A DNA stretch of 64,000 nt from Bretschneidera sinensis (taxonomy: Eukaryota > Streptophyta > Magnoliopsida > Brassicales > Akaniaceae). The stretch spans positions 130,572,036-130,636,035 of the forward strand of contig CM043699.1 of NCBI GenBank assembly GCA_023935145.1. Reading direction: 5' to 3'. Position 1 is the stretch's first letter; every line of letters begins with the position of its first letter. The position numbers and the translations under genes were made by a program. Of the stretch, positions 1 through 11,785 are shown piece after piece. Below the pieces are notes generated by a model that made no database searches, was not told the DNA's origin, and saw only the letters and a list, made by a program, of their open reading frames with translations.

Positions 1-203
1 TTGAGGAGGTGCAGTTTAGCACCCTCACCATAATATAGATCAGCCCATGAGCATATAAGGTCATGGGTTCACTCAGGCTTTTTTACTAATTACATGATTG
101 GTTCAAAAATATACCCAGAAGGGGAAGAAATAAAAAAAAAAAAGAAGAAGAAAAAGGTTCCTTTGTTTGATGATTATATTTGGTGCAAGAACCAAGAGAC
201 TAA

Positions 204-727
204 GGGTATGTTTGGAGAAGGATTTCGAAAATTGTTTTGAGTTTTTGAAAACTGAAAACAGTTTTCAGAAACTTTTTTTTTTATGTTTGGTAAACAGTTT
301 TCAAAAGTAATTTTCTAAAACAGTTTTCAAAAAACTAGTTTTTAAAAGCTGTTTTCTAAAAACTCTAAATTGGTGTTTTCTGACATAATTTTCGAAAAAT
401 AACCCTAAAATCAGTGTTCACTTCTATGTTTCATTCTTCCTCCATTGTATATAAAAAAAATTAAAATTTTAAAAATAAAATAATATTAATTATTTTTAAG
501 TATTTAGTAAATATGAGAAATAAAATTAATATAGATTTTAAGTTTAAACTCAAGACTAAAAATAATTACAAGATGAATCAAAACAATTTTCAAAATAAGA
601 TTATCTAAACAACATTTCACTGTTTTCTGTTTTGGAAACAGTTTTCAAGTTACAGTTATCCAAACAAGTTTCTGTTTTCAGTTTTCGATGAAAACTGAAA
701 ACCGAAAACTGTTACTCAAACATATCC
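204..727. mobile_element. MITE, PIF/Harbinger (Tourist)-like
   Basis: The ends are inverted and similar: GGGTATGTTTGG on the left and GGATATGTTTGA read from the right. They are flanked by the trinucleotide TAA on both sides (201-203 and 728-730), the usual target duplication of Tourist-type MITEs. The interior is made of many GTTTTC/GAAAAC blocks that can pair with each other, and it has no coding capacity. Superfamily assignment rests only on the TSD and is uncertain. Confidence 0.6.
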
Positions 728-847
728 TAAAATGTTTGCTTGCATGTTTCTTTAGCTGCTTGTTTTCCGAAAATAGAAAAAAGAAATGCAACATTAGCAG
801 TTGAGATTGGTTTGACTTTGCTATTAGCTAGCTAGCATACATGACTA

Positions 848-910
<63 letters not shown>

Positions 911-2976
911 TTTCCTCAAAGAATCTCACACTTAATTAGTAATAATTTAATAGCTCAACTTGCATGGAATTAACAGTATTTCATTGGTAGTCAATGCAAT
1001 TATATGTCAAACCAATCTAACAGAGATATTATAATGCTTGTTTGGGGATTGGAGCGACTAGTTCTACTGGCAAAGATGAGAGAACATGCTGCTTCTCTGA
1101 AGGCTGCTTAATTAATTAATTAATAACTATGCCAAAGGCCAATATTATTGATGTGTCCTATATAACTTAGTAGTAGTACTGACAATTTTCAGGCTATAAT
1201 GGCTGCTTGTACGTAGTTCTTTAATTAGCTCTTGAGATATATGGAATGAACAGGTCAAGGATTCGAGAGTTGGTAGGTGATCGATCAAGATAATACTACT
1301 AGGATATAGTCATTCTAAAAATGTGAAAGATTATGGCGAGTTTAAAGGCACAGTTTACGCTAAATTAAGATTGGGAATGGCTGGCACACGGTTTGTTAAT
1401 GGGTCAGAAAATGTCTGTCTTAGATGGAGTACTAGTTAAGCCTACTTGGCTGCAGGTGAAATTAATGTTTATTACTCCATCCATCACGGACAACAAAACA
1501 TATTTGTTTTACCTTGTAAAACCCATGTTGTGACAAGCTGCTAGCTAGCTAAGAGATTAATTATATTATACTTAAGGGAATAAGTAGTGCTGAATAACAG
1601 AGAAGCAACATGCATCATCACTTGAAATTAACCAGAATTATGACGCCTCCTCCAGCCAAGCTTGAAGCTCCCTTGTCATCAATCAGCAAAGTTGTCATTA
1701 ATTTCAGCCTAAGGTCTCAAGTTAGGTGCTTTGCAATAACGTAGCAGCTTTCCATTTTGGATGACTGATTCAGTATCTACCGTGCATCCTTCCCCATCAC
1801 CACTCCCAAATTAAATTAATTTTTTTTTCTCCTTCTTTAGTTAGAGTTTTCAATGCTAGTTTTGTAAGATGATTCATCTACAGCCATTTGAAAGAAACAT
1901 ATTGTCACCAAATTTATTTTGAATTATCATCACACATGGTTAACAACAGCCTTGAGAACTAAGCCCGTCAAATAGTCTGAAATGAACATTATTAAAAGTC
2001 TTCCCTGACTGCAACAATTTGATTGACAGCCCCAATCTTCTTCAACTCTAATTTTAGTTATAGTTTCATATTTCCACACTGATTAATATAAACATGGGGA
2101 TAACTTCTTTGAGCCGGGATTTAGTTATTCAATAAGCTCTAATATGATCAGTTTGTGAGGAAAAGTTTTTATTTGACACAATGTTATTAGAGATACATAA
2201 CATAAAAATCTATATCGCCCAAAAAAAATACAAGAAAAGAGAATTTTGAAACCCCATCACTTAAAACCACATGGGCTTATCACTTCTTGATGTAAAATCG
2301 AAACCAAGCCCAGCCCCAAGCTCTTCTACTTAGGCCTGGCCTTATTTTCTTCGTCAAGTAGCTGCACAAAAGAAAGGTTAACACTTTAACAGTTGGAATT
2401 GTGGATACTTATTCTCAATCAAGAAAAATCTTGATTGCAAATTACACCATTAAAATGTAATCTCCGATTTTAAGACAATAGGGTAATGAAAAACAAAGAT
2501 TTGATTCAATTAAAAAGCTTAAAGATGATATTTTCACACAATTTTTAAATAAGACCCGGTGCATCAATATGATCATAGACTAATCGGAAAAAAACACTTG
2601 ATTGATTAGTCACCGGTGTAAAGAGGGATTGAACCAAATCTTTTGAATGGAAGATATATCCGAAAAATTACCATTAAGGCTACAATTATTATTGCATATT
2701 AAAGTTGATTTGTGTATATTTATCATTTTTCTCATGTGTTTGATAGAGTCAACATAAGAATTTCTCCTCCTAATAACTATGCGAAGTGGTAGTATCATGA
2801 GCAAAGTTTTTCATATCATAGGCATGTTAACTAACTACCGACAATGCAGCATACGTGAACACCATGCAATATTAATGATTGGATTTTCTCTTTTTCCTTT
2901 TCATCTTTCTCTTAATTCTTAAATATGACTGATCAGAATTAATGAATGAACACAACTTAAATTAATCAAGTTAACA
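728..2976. other. Intergenic, no gene seen
   Basis: AT-rich spacer. It holds a perfect AT dinucleotide run at 851-908 and short low-complexity stretches. A small open frame near 2610-2804 on the minus strand has no recognisable domain and was not called. Confidence 0.6.
851..908. repeat. (AT)n microsatellite, about 29 units
   Basis: An uninterrupted run of AT dinucleotides, likely polymorphic in length. Confidence 0.95.
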
Positions 2977-3300
2977 ATGAAGGTCTCTGTGGAGATATTG
3001 ACAGGTAATCTCTTTTACATTCAAGTGAGCGATGATGCTACGGTTGCCGATCTCAAGCGAGAGATTGGTGCCCAACAGAAACTACCTAATGATCGTTTGA
3101 TCCTCATTCTTCAGAGCCATGATCTAATGAGCAAAGATCAAGATGAAACGCCTCTAGTTGATTGTGGGGTTCAAGATGGATCTCACATCTATCTCTTCTT
3201 TAATCCCCTTGAGGATGCTTCTACTCATCATCGTTTTATCTTCACATTGCCTGATTCTCTCCTGGGGTTAGGCCAAGCTCTCTTGCAAGACAAAATATGA
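2977..3300 (+). CDS. Small ubiquitin-like domain protein
   Basis: Single-exon frame of 107 residues. Residues 1-75 have the ubiquitin-like pattern: an initial beta-strand (MKVSVEILTG), a loop and the helix signature VADLKREIGAQQKLP, then RLIL and a final strand SHIYLFF. A 30-residue tail (DASTHHRF onward) follows. There is no C-terminal diglycine, so it should not be conjugated to substrates like ubiquitin; members without GG usually act as interaction modules. The start is the first ATG of the domain and lies just after AT-rich sequence. A second ubiquitin-like gene lies 0.7 kb downstream in convergent orientation, suggesting a local family. Expression is unproven, and the short length leaves open that this is a fragment of a longer multi-domain gene. 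Confidence 0.75.
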   Translation: MKVSVEILTGNLFYIQVSDDATVADLKREIGAQQKLPNDRLILILQSHDLMSKDQDETPLVDCGVQDGSHIYLFFNPLEDASTHHRFIFTLPDSLLGLGQALLQDKI

Positions 3301-4007
3301 AGTAGGAGCTATCATGTTTTAGAAGGATTAGATTTTTTTAGCCATTAAGCTATATTATATTATCTTGCGTTGGAAAATGATCTGTAGTATTCCATGACTT
3401 GCAGATAAACGTAACTTTTATTTTCAGCAAATCTTTTTTGATAAGTAATGTTAATGCATTGCTCAAACTAAATAATATTTTTTTTTTCAACTACCATCTC
3501 AAATTAAATAAAGCTCTCAGATCCCAAAATTAATGAAAAATGAACCATTTTGATAGAATCACCTAGAGAATGAGAAACTAAGGCAAAGAAATAGAGATAA
3601 ATGCAAATCGTGCCCTTGTTTGAGAGAAAATGTTGATCTGGGTTGAATTGTAAAATTTTAAAGAGATGTTTTTTTTATAATTAAAATGATGTTGTGGGAG
3701 TGTTTGATTTGTGAGAATCCGTGTGATATATGAAACATTACTGGTAATTCACAGATTTAATGTTTTTTTTTTCTGCATAATTGATTTTTTATCCAAGTTA
3801 TTGACATAACTTGAATGGAAGGATAATGTTGTAAACAATTGTAAACTCCTTAGGTCCATAATTTTGAGTGTTTGAAGATTGATGATATAATTAAAAACAA
3901 ATCCAAATGTTGAGGATAAAATTTGTAATTTAGTCTAATGCATTTTCCTGACCTGATGTGCTTTAAATAAGATCTCTTTTGCTTGGATCGAGTTTAAAAC
4001 TAATTAA
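3301..4007. other. Convergent intergenic spacer
   Basis: AT-rich 3' flank shared by the two convergent ubiquitin-like genes. No further feature seen. Confidence 0.6.
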
Positions 4008-4781
4008 TTAATTCTCACCGTGACTAGCACTACCTTTAAACGCGTAAAGAGTCTCACCATTTTCAACACCATGCCACCTTAGGCTACAATTGTCACGCAT
4101 GATCCTCTGCTTATGTATAAACAGATAATCATCTGGCGGAAGAATTTTTCCACTCAACAATTGCTGCTTCAAATCATTAACACTGCTCGAGTCATTCGTT
4201 TCCACAAGGATTGTAGCTCCTTTCAACAGGCTAGAAGATGTTTGCACTGCAAGACTGACCATTCTTGTAGGGAGATCATCTTTTAAACGATTCATGGTTT
4301 TAAGGAACACAATTATTTCAGAAAATTCACGAATACCATATTCGCTGAGATTGCGAAAATCGTCTTGTAATTCAATCCCAGAATAAAAAAGCAACATTTT
4401 TTTGATAGGGGTACCTTCGATTATGTGGATTTTTTCTTTTAAGCTAAGGACAGTTTCTGTTCTGTCCACCTCTATGTTAATCTGTCTAGCTGAAAATTTT
4501 ACTATGATTTGTATCGTAGTACAAAAATTGTTCATTGAATTTGAAGGCAACATATAGTAATTAGATTTGATGGTGAGGTCAATTTTGGTACCTTCATTGA
4601 CAATTGGATAGTCTTCCATGTCTAGTCCATCAAGCAGCTCCCAACCACATACAGCTAGAGTTTGTGCAGCAACTGGGACTCCAAGAAATTGTTCTACCTT
4701 CCTTTTGATTTCTAGGACAGGTTCTTGGAGACCCACTTCAATGGAAAATTCTTGTGGCCATGCAACTATTATCACTCTCAT
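4008..4781 (-). CDS. Protein with three tandem ubiquitin-like domains
   Basis: Uninterrupted 257-residue frame without introns. Three ubiquitin-like repeats can be seen: residues about 1-72 (starting MRVIIVAWP, helix PVLEIKRKVEQFLGVP), about 88-160 (IQIIVKFSARQINIEV, helix VLSLKEKIHIIEGTP, then LLFYSGIELQDD) and about 173-250 (helix SSVNDLKQQLLSGKILP, then ETLYAFKG). The repeats are strongly diverged from each other and from ubiquitin, and none ends in the Gly-Gly needed for processing or conjugation, so this is not a polyubiquitin precursor. Plant genomes carry families of such non-conjugated multi-Ubl proteins of unknown role. The ATG chosen starts the first domain exactly. Exact function not recognised. 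Confidence 0.8.
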   Translation of the reverse strand: MRVIIVAWPQEFSIEVGLQEPVLEIKRKVEQFLGVPVAAQTLAVCGWELLDGLDMEDYPIVNEGTKIDLTIKSNYYMLPSNSMNNFCTTIQIIVKFSARQINIEVDRTETVLSLKEKIHIIEGTPIKKMLLFYSGIELQDDFRNLSEYGIREFSEIIVFLKTMNRLKDDLPTRMVSLAVQTSSSLLKGATILVETNDSSSVNDLKQQLLSGKILPPDDYLFIHKQRIMRDNCSLRWHGVENGETLYAFKGSASHGEN

Positions 4782-5939
4782 TGTCTCTCACTGAAAATAT
4801 TAAAGCCTTCTTATGGATTTCAAATCTTCTTTGTTTTTTTTTTCTTTTTGGATGAATATTAGAGCCATGTTATATATCTTAGTCATGTTAAAGGAATGAG
4901 TAGCAGAGTTTGTAAGTTAGCCAGTTAGGTTCATTTTGAATGCATTTTCTACGTGTTTTGGAGCATGATTTCAAGCACAACAATCAACTGTAAATTTAAT
5001 AATGCTCACACAAATATAAGAATGTTGGTGAATTAGAAATTTAGTCTTTATGGTAAACGTCAACAAGAAGAACACTGAATGCCAATTCTTTAAATTTGAT
5101 GTGATATAAACTCTTCATTTGTTTTTGGATCTTTTATTGTGATTGTCCATCAAGCACCTTATCCCTCTTTCTTATCTCTTTAGCTCTCACGATTTCTGGG
5201 TCTTTAGATACGAAATCGTAACAATAATCCATTTTAATCTCCACCGCAACGGACTCGACAAATAAAAACATATGATGTCATACGAACAATTAGAAATTCC
5301 TGTTTCATTAGGATATGGATAAAGGTGATAGACAAATGAGAAGACTACCTATCCCCACTCTGAAATACTCCTATGAATTTGTAAATCTCACTGAATTTCT
5401 TATTAATTTTTCTTTTCTGTTGACACAACAGAAAAAGACCGACACCAAATCCCCCTTGTAATGGAAGTCGGTAAAAAAGGTCCAGTGTTTTTCTTTTATG
5501 TGGGTTCCTTGCCAATGAAGTTGATTAGGGAAAAAAATTATAAGCTGGAGCAAAGAATCATATACCAAAGAAAACTTCCACCCTGTGACTATACATACCC
5601 TGCAGAGTCTCTCTATTATGTGCTTAAGGTCTGTGTCTATAGACCATAATGTTTCACAACTGTTGATTTCAGATCATCTATCCGCCCCCATTTATGAACT
5701 TACATGACTCCAAAATTTCAAAGAGTTGAGGATCACACAAGCTATTGACTATCTTACTTCAAAAATATTATTTATGTTGTCTAACATCAAATCATGTTGG
5801 CATTATATATTTACATCGCACATGAAGTAGCAGTATTAAAACTCCAAACAAGTTCCAGCATCTGTCAAATAGATTACTACGTAGCATACTATAAGCTGTT
5901 AAAAACTGAAGATACATATCGAAACCAAACTGCTGCTCT
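4782..5939. other. Intergenic plus presumed 3' UTR of the SUI1 gene
   Basis: No gene seen. The part next to 5940 presumably holds the 3' UTR of the minus-strand eIF1 gene. Overlapping short frames near 5371-5649 have no recognisable domain. Confidence 0.5.
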
Positions 5940-8900
5940 TTAGAAACCATGGATCTTGATGTTCTCCTTCTTCACAATGCCAGCCTGCTTAGAAAAATGA
6001 AAGGATGCATACAGTTATTTGACTCCCAATATACAACGCAAATAATGCTGTCATTGGGTTATCATTAAATAACACATGAATAAATGGATTGGGTATGGTT
6101 ACCTATTTAATAAACTTATTTATAGATCACCTCGGCTTAATTATGATTTTACTTTCTACTTTGAGGTAAGGCCTATTTAACTCCCTAGGTTTCCAATTGT
6201 TCCAATTAACTTCCTAAAGTCTTCCAATTTCCCATTCAACTCTATTTCGTCCACAATTCTATGATTGTCAATTCATTAACAGAATTCCACGTAGTATGTC
6301 AGGTAGGACAACAAATAGTTGAAATTACCCGTCCAGAGAAGTGACTTTTATTTACGGACTAAGAAGCACATGATTGGAAAATTAGAAAACTTTAGAGAGT
6401 TAATTGGAACAATTGAAAGTTTATGGAGTTAAGTAAACTCATAATTAAGCCAATCACCACTTTAAACATGTCGGCATAAAATGCATATATTAATAAAAAT
6501 TTAAAACACATGTATACATAATAAAGAAATATATGTATGCTTATACATATATACATCATAATTTAGTGATAATGGACTTGTTAGGGTGTAACTTAAGTCA
6601 AACCGGAAATTGAAATTGAAGAAAAATGAAAAATAAGGTAAAAGAGTTGCGGACATCTTCAACCAAGTCTAGATCTGTTAGGACTAATTCATGATTATAA
6701 CCAAATAAAAACAAATTTTAGAGGCATTCTTAATCCTAAATTTAAAAGTCTAAATTAAATCCGAGTTTCAAATTGAATAAAAAATCAAAGAGATAGAAAT
6801 AGAACAGGAAAACATATTTTTTTTATAAGAGGACAGAAAAATAATTGCTCGGTAAAAGTCTGCAATGATTAGATCTAGAAAAGAAAGAAATATTGTTACT
6901 AAATTGTCTGGGGTTAACAAGACCAATAACATATTACTGCTTTTCAGTATTGAAAGTCTGGATGTCTATCCTATGGGCTTCAGATATACAACCACCCAAA
7001 TGAAGATGGTTCAAAATTAGTAAGAGTACCTGTGGCTTGGCCATAGCCCAATTGGTAATCACTCCTCTCCTCTGAAAAATAGGTCCCCAGTTCAATTCCC
7101 TTCACTCCCATTATCAAAATAAATAAAATAGATTACTCAAAATTCTTAACATTTTCACAATATTTAACCCATTATGCATGCTTCAATGTTCTAATAAGAG
7201 CTTTGGCACACAAAGATATAGACAATTCCTCTGCTCCATATAGGGTGATGATCTCATGGCTTGTCCATGGCAAAGAGCATGTGGATAAAGACATGAATAA
7301 AAATGTCAAAAACAGGTGTCATAAAAAAATGCAAAAAAAAAAAAAAAGAAACCTAAGGGTGGCCTTCTTTAATTTGTTGTTTTTTTTTTCTTTTAAAATT
7401 TCTCATCCTAGATAATGGGAAATGCAATCCCCAGAGCTTGTTTAATTTGTTTATAAACATTTTTTTTTGCTAGTGTTCAGAAATGAGTTGGGTCATGTTG
7501 GGTCTTTCAGAAATTACAAGCCGACTATAGATCTACTAATCAAATTATGTACTATTTTTTTAAATACAACATATTTTATTTTTCAATCACTCTAGGAAGT
7601 TGATTAAAAAGAAGTTCCACATATATCATTACGAACAAGTGAATAGATAAAATAAACGTTAGATTTTTATATGGATTGAGTATGGATATACCATTTATAA
7701 ATAAATGGGTTATATATGGATTAATGGGTAATGAATTACCTAACCCATACCCATCCATTTGCCACCCTTAAATTTATGACACATTGGCATATAATTACCT
7801 GCACAAGGAAGGTGGAAACATTCTTTCTTTGGTCACCTTGAAGCTGTATGACCTGCACCCCAAGTAACAATGACATTAGGCAAGTTCCTTTCCAGGATGG
7901 AAAAGGAAAGGAGGGGGAGGGGGGGGGGGGGGGGGGGGTTGTGGGTGGGAAGAAGGGAATAAAAAAGAAGAAAAGAAAAGGGAACATAAGCTGTGGAGGG
8001 TGAAAATTTTGTTTATTTGTTTAAGAACCCACTTGGAACTATGGAAAGATGATACTTATAAGCACATGGGTAAAGAACTTAAATAACATGACTGGGCTGC
8101 ACAACCAATCTCTCTTGTAAATGAGAATGTATAGATCATTCACATTTTTAATCCAACAAAAAAATATAGGGAAATTTATACACTTCCAGCATTAACTTTT
8201 CATTAGTGGTAACATAAATGTTACATGGTAATAGGATGGAAAGCAAACCTGGCCTAACTCAGGATCCTCAACAACAGTACCATTACAGCAGAAATCCTTC
8301 TTGAGGTCCTTGAGTATCCTGGTATAGCTGTATTCCTTCTTCAAACCTTGCACAGTGGTCAGGCTTTTCCTCCCATTACGCTGCTGTACACGGATATGGA
8401 CGTACTCTTTTGTTCCCGCACCTGAGTCCTCAGCATTTGCATCAGCAAAGGGATCTGTCACATGGAACAAGAACACACAAGCGACTGCTCCGAGTCCAAA
8501 TCAATATTTTCAAAGGCGAGGGCGTTGGATGAGGCGTTTTGCCTCAATGAGACGAGACGTAAGTCCCGAGACGTTGGGGTGTAAGCCTTTTAAAATAGTG
8601 AGGCGTTTCGAAATTTTAATAAAATAATATTAATTAATGAATTAAAATAATAAAATAATTTTAATTAATTTTTATCATAGTTTAATTCTTTACTAATTCT
8701 ATAAAGTGTGATTACAATTTTTATTTAATGATACAAAATAGATATATAATTAAATTCAATTTGCTACTTGGGCTTTTTCTTAACCCTGCTACTTCGGCCT
8801 TTTCATAAAGCCCGTTAATAGCCTTGAGCCGGATAGCCTTACCCAGTCATTTAGCTTTAAAAGCTCTTCTGCAAGGGTTTTTTTTACCTATTCCTCATTC

Positions 8901-9481
8901 CCCACTCGAAATCCCAAAGAAGCCCCGCATAGATGCATCTCAGCTCCTGGAGGGTGTCTTGACTCTTGAGCACATACAGAGACCTGGAAAATGGTTGAGT
9001 TTCATTCTACCCAGTCACTTCACTTAGCTTTATTTACTTATAGGCATATCTTTTGAATCCCAGTTTGTCTTCTCTTTTTTTTTTTTTTTAGTTCATGTGA
9101 TTTTAGAACCTGTATTTTTGTTTATTCATTGTTTTCTTATGGTATTTCATGTTTTTGTGATGTTATCCGGATGAGATGTGTTTGTTTTTGCTTTAGGTAA
9201 TTGGATCTGAGTAAAAAATCACTGGGCGTACGCCCAGACGCTCGGGGCTTCAAAGGCGTACGCCCCGGGTTGAAGCGAACGCCCGGACCGAAAAGGGCGA
9301 ACGCCCAATAGTACTTCCGCCCCAGGATTCACGCCCTGGGCGTGCCCCAAAAACGCCTTTTAAAACACTGGTCCAGATGATTGTAAAGCTTTTAATTTCA
9401 TCAAACATTAATACTGTCATTAGCATACAGTGAGGAAAACCAACCATAAGTAGATGGAATCTGGGAGTCAAATTCAGACAT
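5940..9481 (-). CDS. SUI1: Translation initiation factor eIF1 (SUI1 family)
   Basis: Four coding exons read on the minus strand join in frame into 113 residues, the usual plant eIF1 length: 9481-9445, 8454-8249, 7852-7799 and 5984-5940. All introns are GT-AG. The product starts MSEFDSQIPSTYDPFADANA and contains the conserved basic loop VQQRNGRKSLTTVQG (about 35-49), then DLKKDFCCNGTVVEDPELGQ, GDQRKNVSTFLVQ and the terminal IKIHGF. eIF1 binds the 40S subunit near the P site and enforces correct AUG choice during scanning in the cytosol. An upstream acceptor at 9495-9494 shows that the leader is spliced. The last intron is about 1.8 kb and the first coding intron about 1.0 kb, both swollen by transposons. 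No lesion is seen in the coding exons, so the gene appears functional. Confidence 0.95.
6134..6451. mobile_element. Mutator-like MITE in the last SUI1 intron
   Basis: The two halves are long imperfect inverted repeats. Both ends read GGCTTAATTATGA followed by TTTAC, then share CAATTGTTCCAATTAACT further in. The flanks GATCACCTC (6125-6133) and AATCACCAC (6452-6460) match at 7 of 9 positions, fitting an aged 9-bp target duplication of Mutator-type elements. There is no coding capacity. Confidence 0.7.
7026..7130 (+). mobile_element. SINE-like, tRNA-derived short retroposon
   Basis: Contains a box-A-like TAGCCCAATTGG and, about 45 bases further, a box-B-like AGTTCAATTCCC, followed by a 3' end TTATCAAAATAAATAAAATA. 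This order is that of RNA polymerase III promoter boxes in tRNA-derived plant SINEs. Target duplications were not established, so the borders are approximate. It lies in the last SUI1 intron. Confidence 0.5.
7911..7938. repeat. Homopurine tract with 20 consecutive G
   Basis: GAGGGGGA followed by an unbroken G run from 7919 to 7938. On the transcribed strand of SUI1 it is a C tract lying just upstream of exon 3. Length is liable to sequencing error. Confidence 0.8.
8502..9370. mobile_element. hAT-like non-autonomous element in the first coding intron of SUI1
   Basis: The left end reads CAATATTTTCAAAGGCG and the right end, inverted, reads CAGTGTTTTAAAAGGCG. The element is flanked by 8-bp sequences GTCCAAAT (8494-8501) and GTCCAGAT (9371-9378), a target duplication with one change, as expected for hAT elements. 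About 120 bases at each end are rich in GGCGTACGCCC and GCGAACGCCC motifs, including the perfect palindrome CTGGGCGTACGCCCAG at 9222-9237. The AT-rich middle has no transposase. It sits only 47 bases upstream of the acceptor of the second coding exon. Confidence 0.85.
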
Positions 9482-11785
9482 GAAACTTGACGTCTGAAAG
9501 TCAACAAGCGAGTAACCAACAAAATAGTTCCTTTAGATTGTGTGAGCTGAAATAGAAATAAATAGTATAAACAGAAACTCGATCAACTGAAATCCAGAAA
9601 TAACAGAAACAAGTTACTTACACAAGATAAGAAATGACATATTCGAGAAAGTATCCACAACCTATGTTAACCTACCCAGAATTGGGTACAAGGTTCAGAT
9701 AAGGGTATGTGTGTTCAAGTATCGTACTCGTTTAGTTTTATTGTGTATTTTTCATTAATTTGGAGGATCAGAAAGCCATACCCATATTTTCGGATACATG
9801 TCCGACAGAGGTACGGCAAGGTAAACCGAAGAGTCTGTGTCACATAGTCAACAACCCAACCATTAACTACTAGTTCTTATTCTTTAAGCATCAAACTAAT
9901 AAAATCAACATAAACTTGGAATCTTGGAAGAAGCAGTATCATATAAACCATTCAGGTGGTATATTCATTGAATTTAAGAACCTTTAAAAAGGTATATCAA
10001 TGAACGTAGTAAGATGTAGAGCTCCACATCAAAAAATTGTTTGTCCTTACCATCATTTGTAGCTAGAACAAATGAACAAACAATTTCACTCAACAGAGCT
10101 AAACAAACCCTTAGCTTCTTAGAAACAGGAAAATATCCTACATTATTCCTTGAGACATATAGGGCTGACTCCTCTTCTAAATGGTCTAGACAATCACATT
10201 TTCCTAGACTCAATCAAAGTCTTTTCACTGAAATTACCTCTCCCTTCATAAACTAGTCATTTATTTTTCCATCTTACACATGAATAAATCTTCTTCAGTT
10301 CTCTATCATTCCCTTCAAAACAGGCTTCTCATTCCAGAAGCGCGCTCAACTCTTAATGTGTTCGTTCTTGTCTTAATACAAACCCCTGCCATAGTCCTAT
10401 ATTCAACTACGATGATCTGTTTATTTCTTGACAGATAAGATTTGATACCCTAAAAATGGTGTATAACAATAGGAGACTGAAGAACAAAGAATGAGAAAAT
10501 AAGAACAATCAATCTCAATCACAAGGAAATGGCAAACCCAATCATATGATGCAATCGACTATCAATAATAATATTTAGTTTAAAATCTACTCAACAATGA
10601 CATTTGATGTCTCATATATAGGAAAATCTTAGTCCTATTTAAATAAGGAAACTAAGTACTACAACCCAATAATTAAATATCCCAAATTACAATTAGATCT
10701 ACGCCAGAAATATTTATTCCAAAAAGACTATATAGATGTTCATCTATCATAAAATCACAGATTTTGCTTATCAAACCCCCCACCCCCACCCCCACCCCCA
10801 ATTTTCCTATTGAACTTAATTATAGGTACTTGTTCGACACAGAACAACCTGAAAGCATGGAATCCACTCAACTCACCACACTTTGATTCTACAGCCAAGA
10901 TGCTCCTCATTTCCCGACGAAAAATACCCAATCCAAAGTTACAAAATCAGACAATTTAGGGCAACTTCTCAAGGCACACCAATCACTAAAAACTTTACCC
11001 TCTGTTTCAAGATTACATAGGAACAAATAACTAAATTGCATGATTGAAATAACTGAAAAACACAACAAAATGAAAAATTAGCAAACAAGATTTATTCTTT
11101 CACCACCAAAACTGGCCGCAAAGATATCATAACTGATCAGGAATCTAGGAAAATTACCCAGAACTAATCAAACATTATTACACCATTAACAAAAAGCCTT
11201 CGAAAATCTTGCGTCTATACAAATTTTACCTCAGAAGTTACATGTCAAGCAAACAAGCACATCGATAATACCCAAGCACAAACAGTAAACAATAAATGAA
11301 AAAAAATACCCAAATAAATTATCAAGATAAGCCATATTTAGACCACATCTATCTCAAACAACAGAGAAGGAAAGCAAGTTCCAATCATCGAAGATAACAT
11401 GCATGTATATGTTGATCACATTAAGCAGACAATAACAGAGATTGAAAAAACGCTATAAAAAAGAAATCAAATTACCTAATTGAAGTGAATTTGTGCAAGA
11501 ATGCGCGAGAACAGATAGAGAAGGTTGGTTACAAACAGTAAACAATAAATGAAAAAAAATACCCAAATAAATTATCAAGATAAGCCATATTTAGACCACA
11601 TCTATCTCAAACAACAGAGAAGGAAAGCAAGTTCCAATCATCGAAGATAACATGCATGTATATGTTGATCACATTAAGCAGACAATAACAGAGAAATTGA
11701 AAAAACGCTATAAAAAAGAAATCAAATTACCTAATTGAACTGAATTTGTGCAAGAATACGCGAGAACAGATAGAGAAGGTTGGTT
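9482..11785 (-). other. SUI1 5' UTR: leader exon(s) and leader intron
   Basis: Reading the minus strand, a leader exon ends CAATTAG with donor GTAATTTG at 11730 (exon end 11731). The acceptor TTTCAG lies at 9494, joining to a 12-base stretch of UTR before the ATG at 9481. An intron in the 5' leader is common in plant eIF1 and other housekeeping genes and often enhances expression. A second copy of the same leader and donor occurs at 11476, see the tandem duplication. The intron holds C-rich simple sequence near 10779-10800 and no gene. Confidence 0.6.
11278..11785. repeat. Tandem duplication of a ~253-bp unit containing the SUI1 leader exon
   Basis: Positions 11278-11530 and 11531-11785 are adjacent direct copies differing by a 2-base indel (GAGATT versus GAGAAATT) and two substitutions that I could see. 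Each copy carries the leader sequence, the splice donor and roughly 190 bases of intron. The near identity indicates a recent event. Confidence 0.93.
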
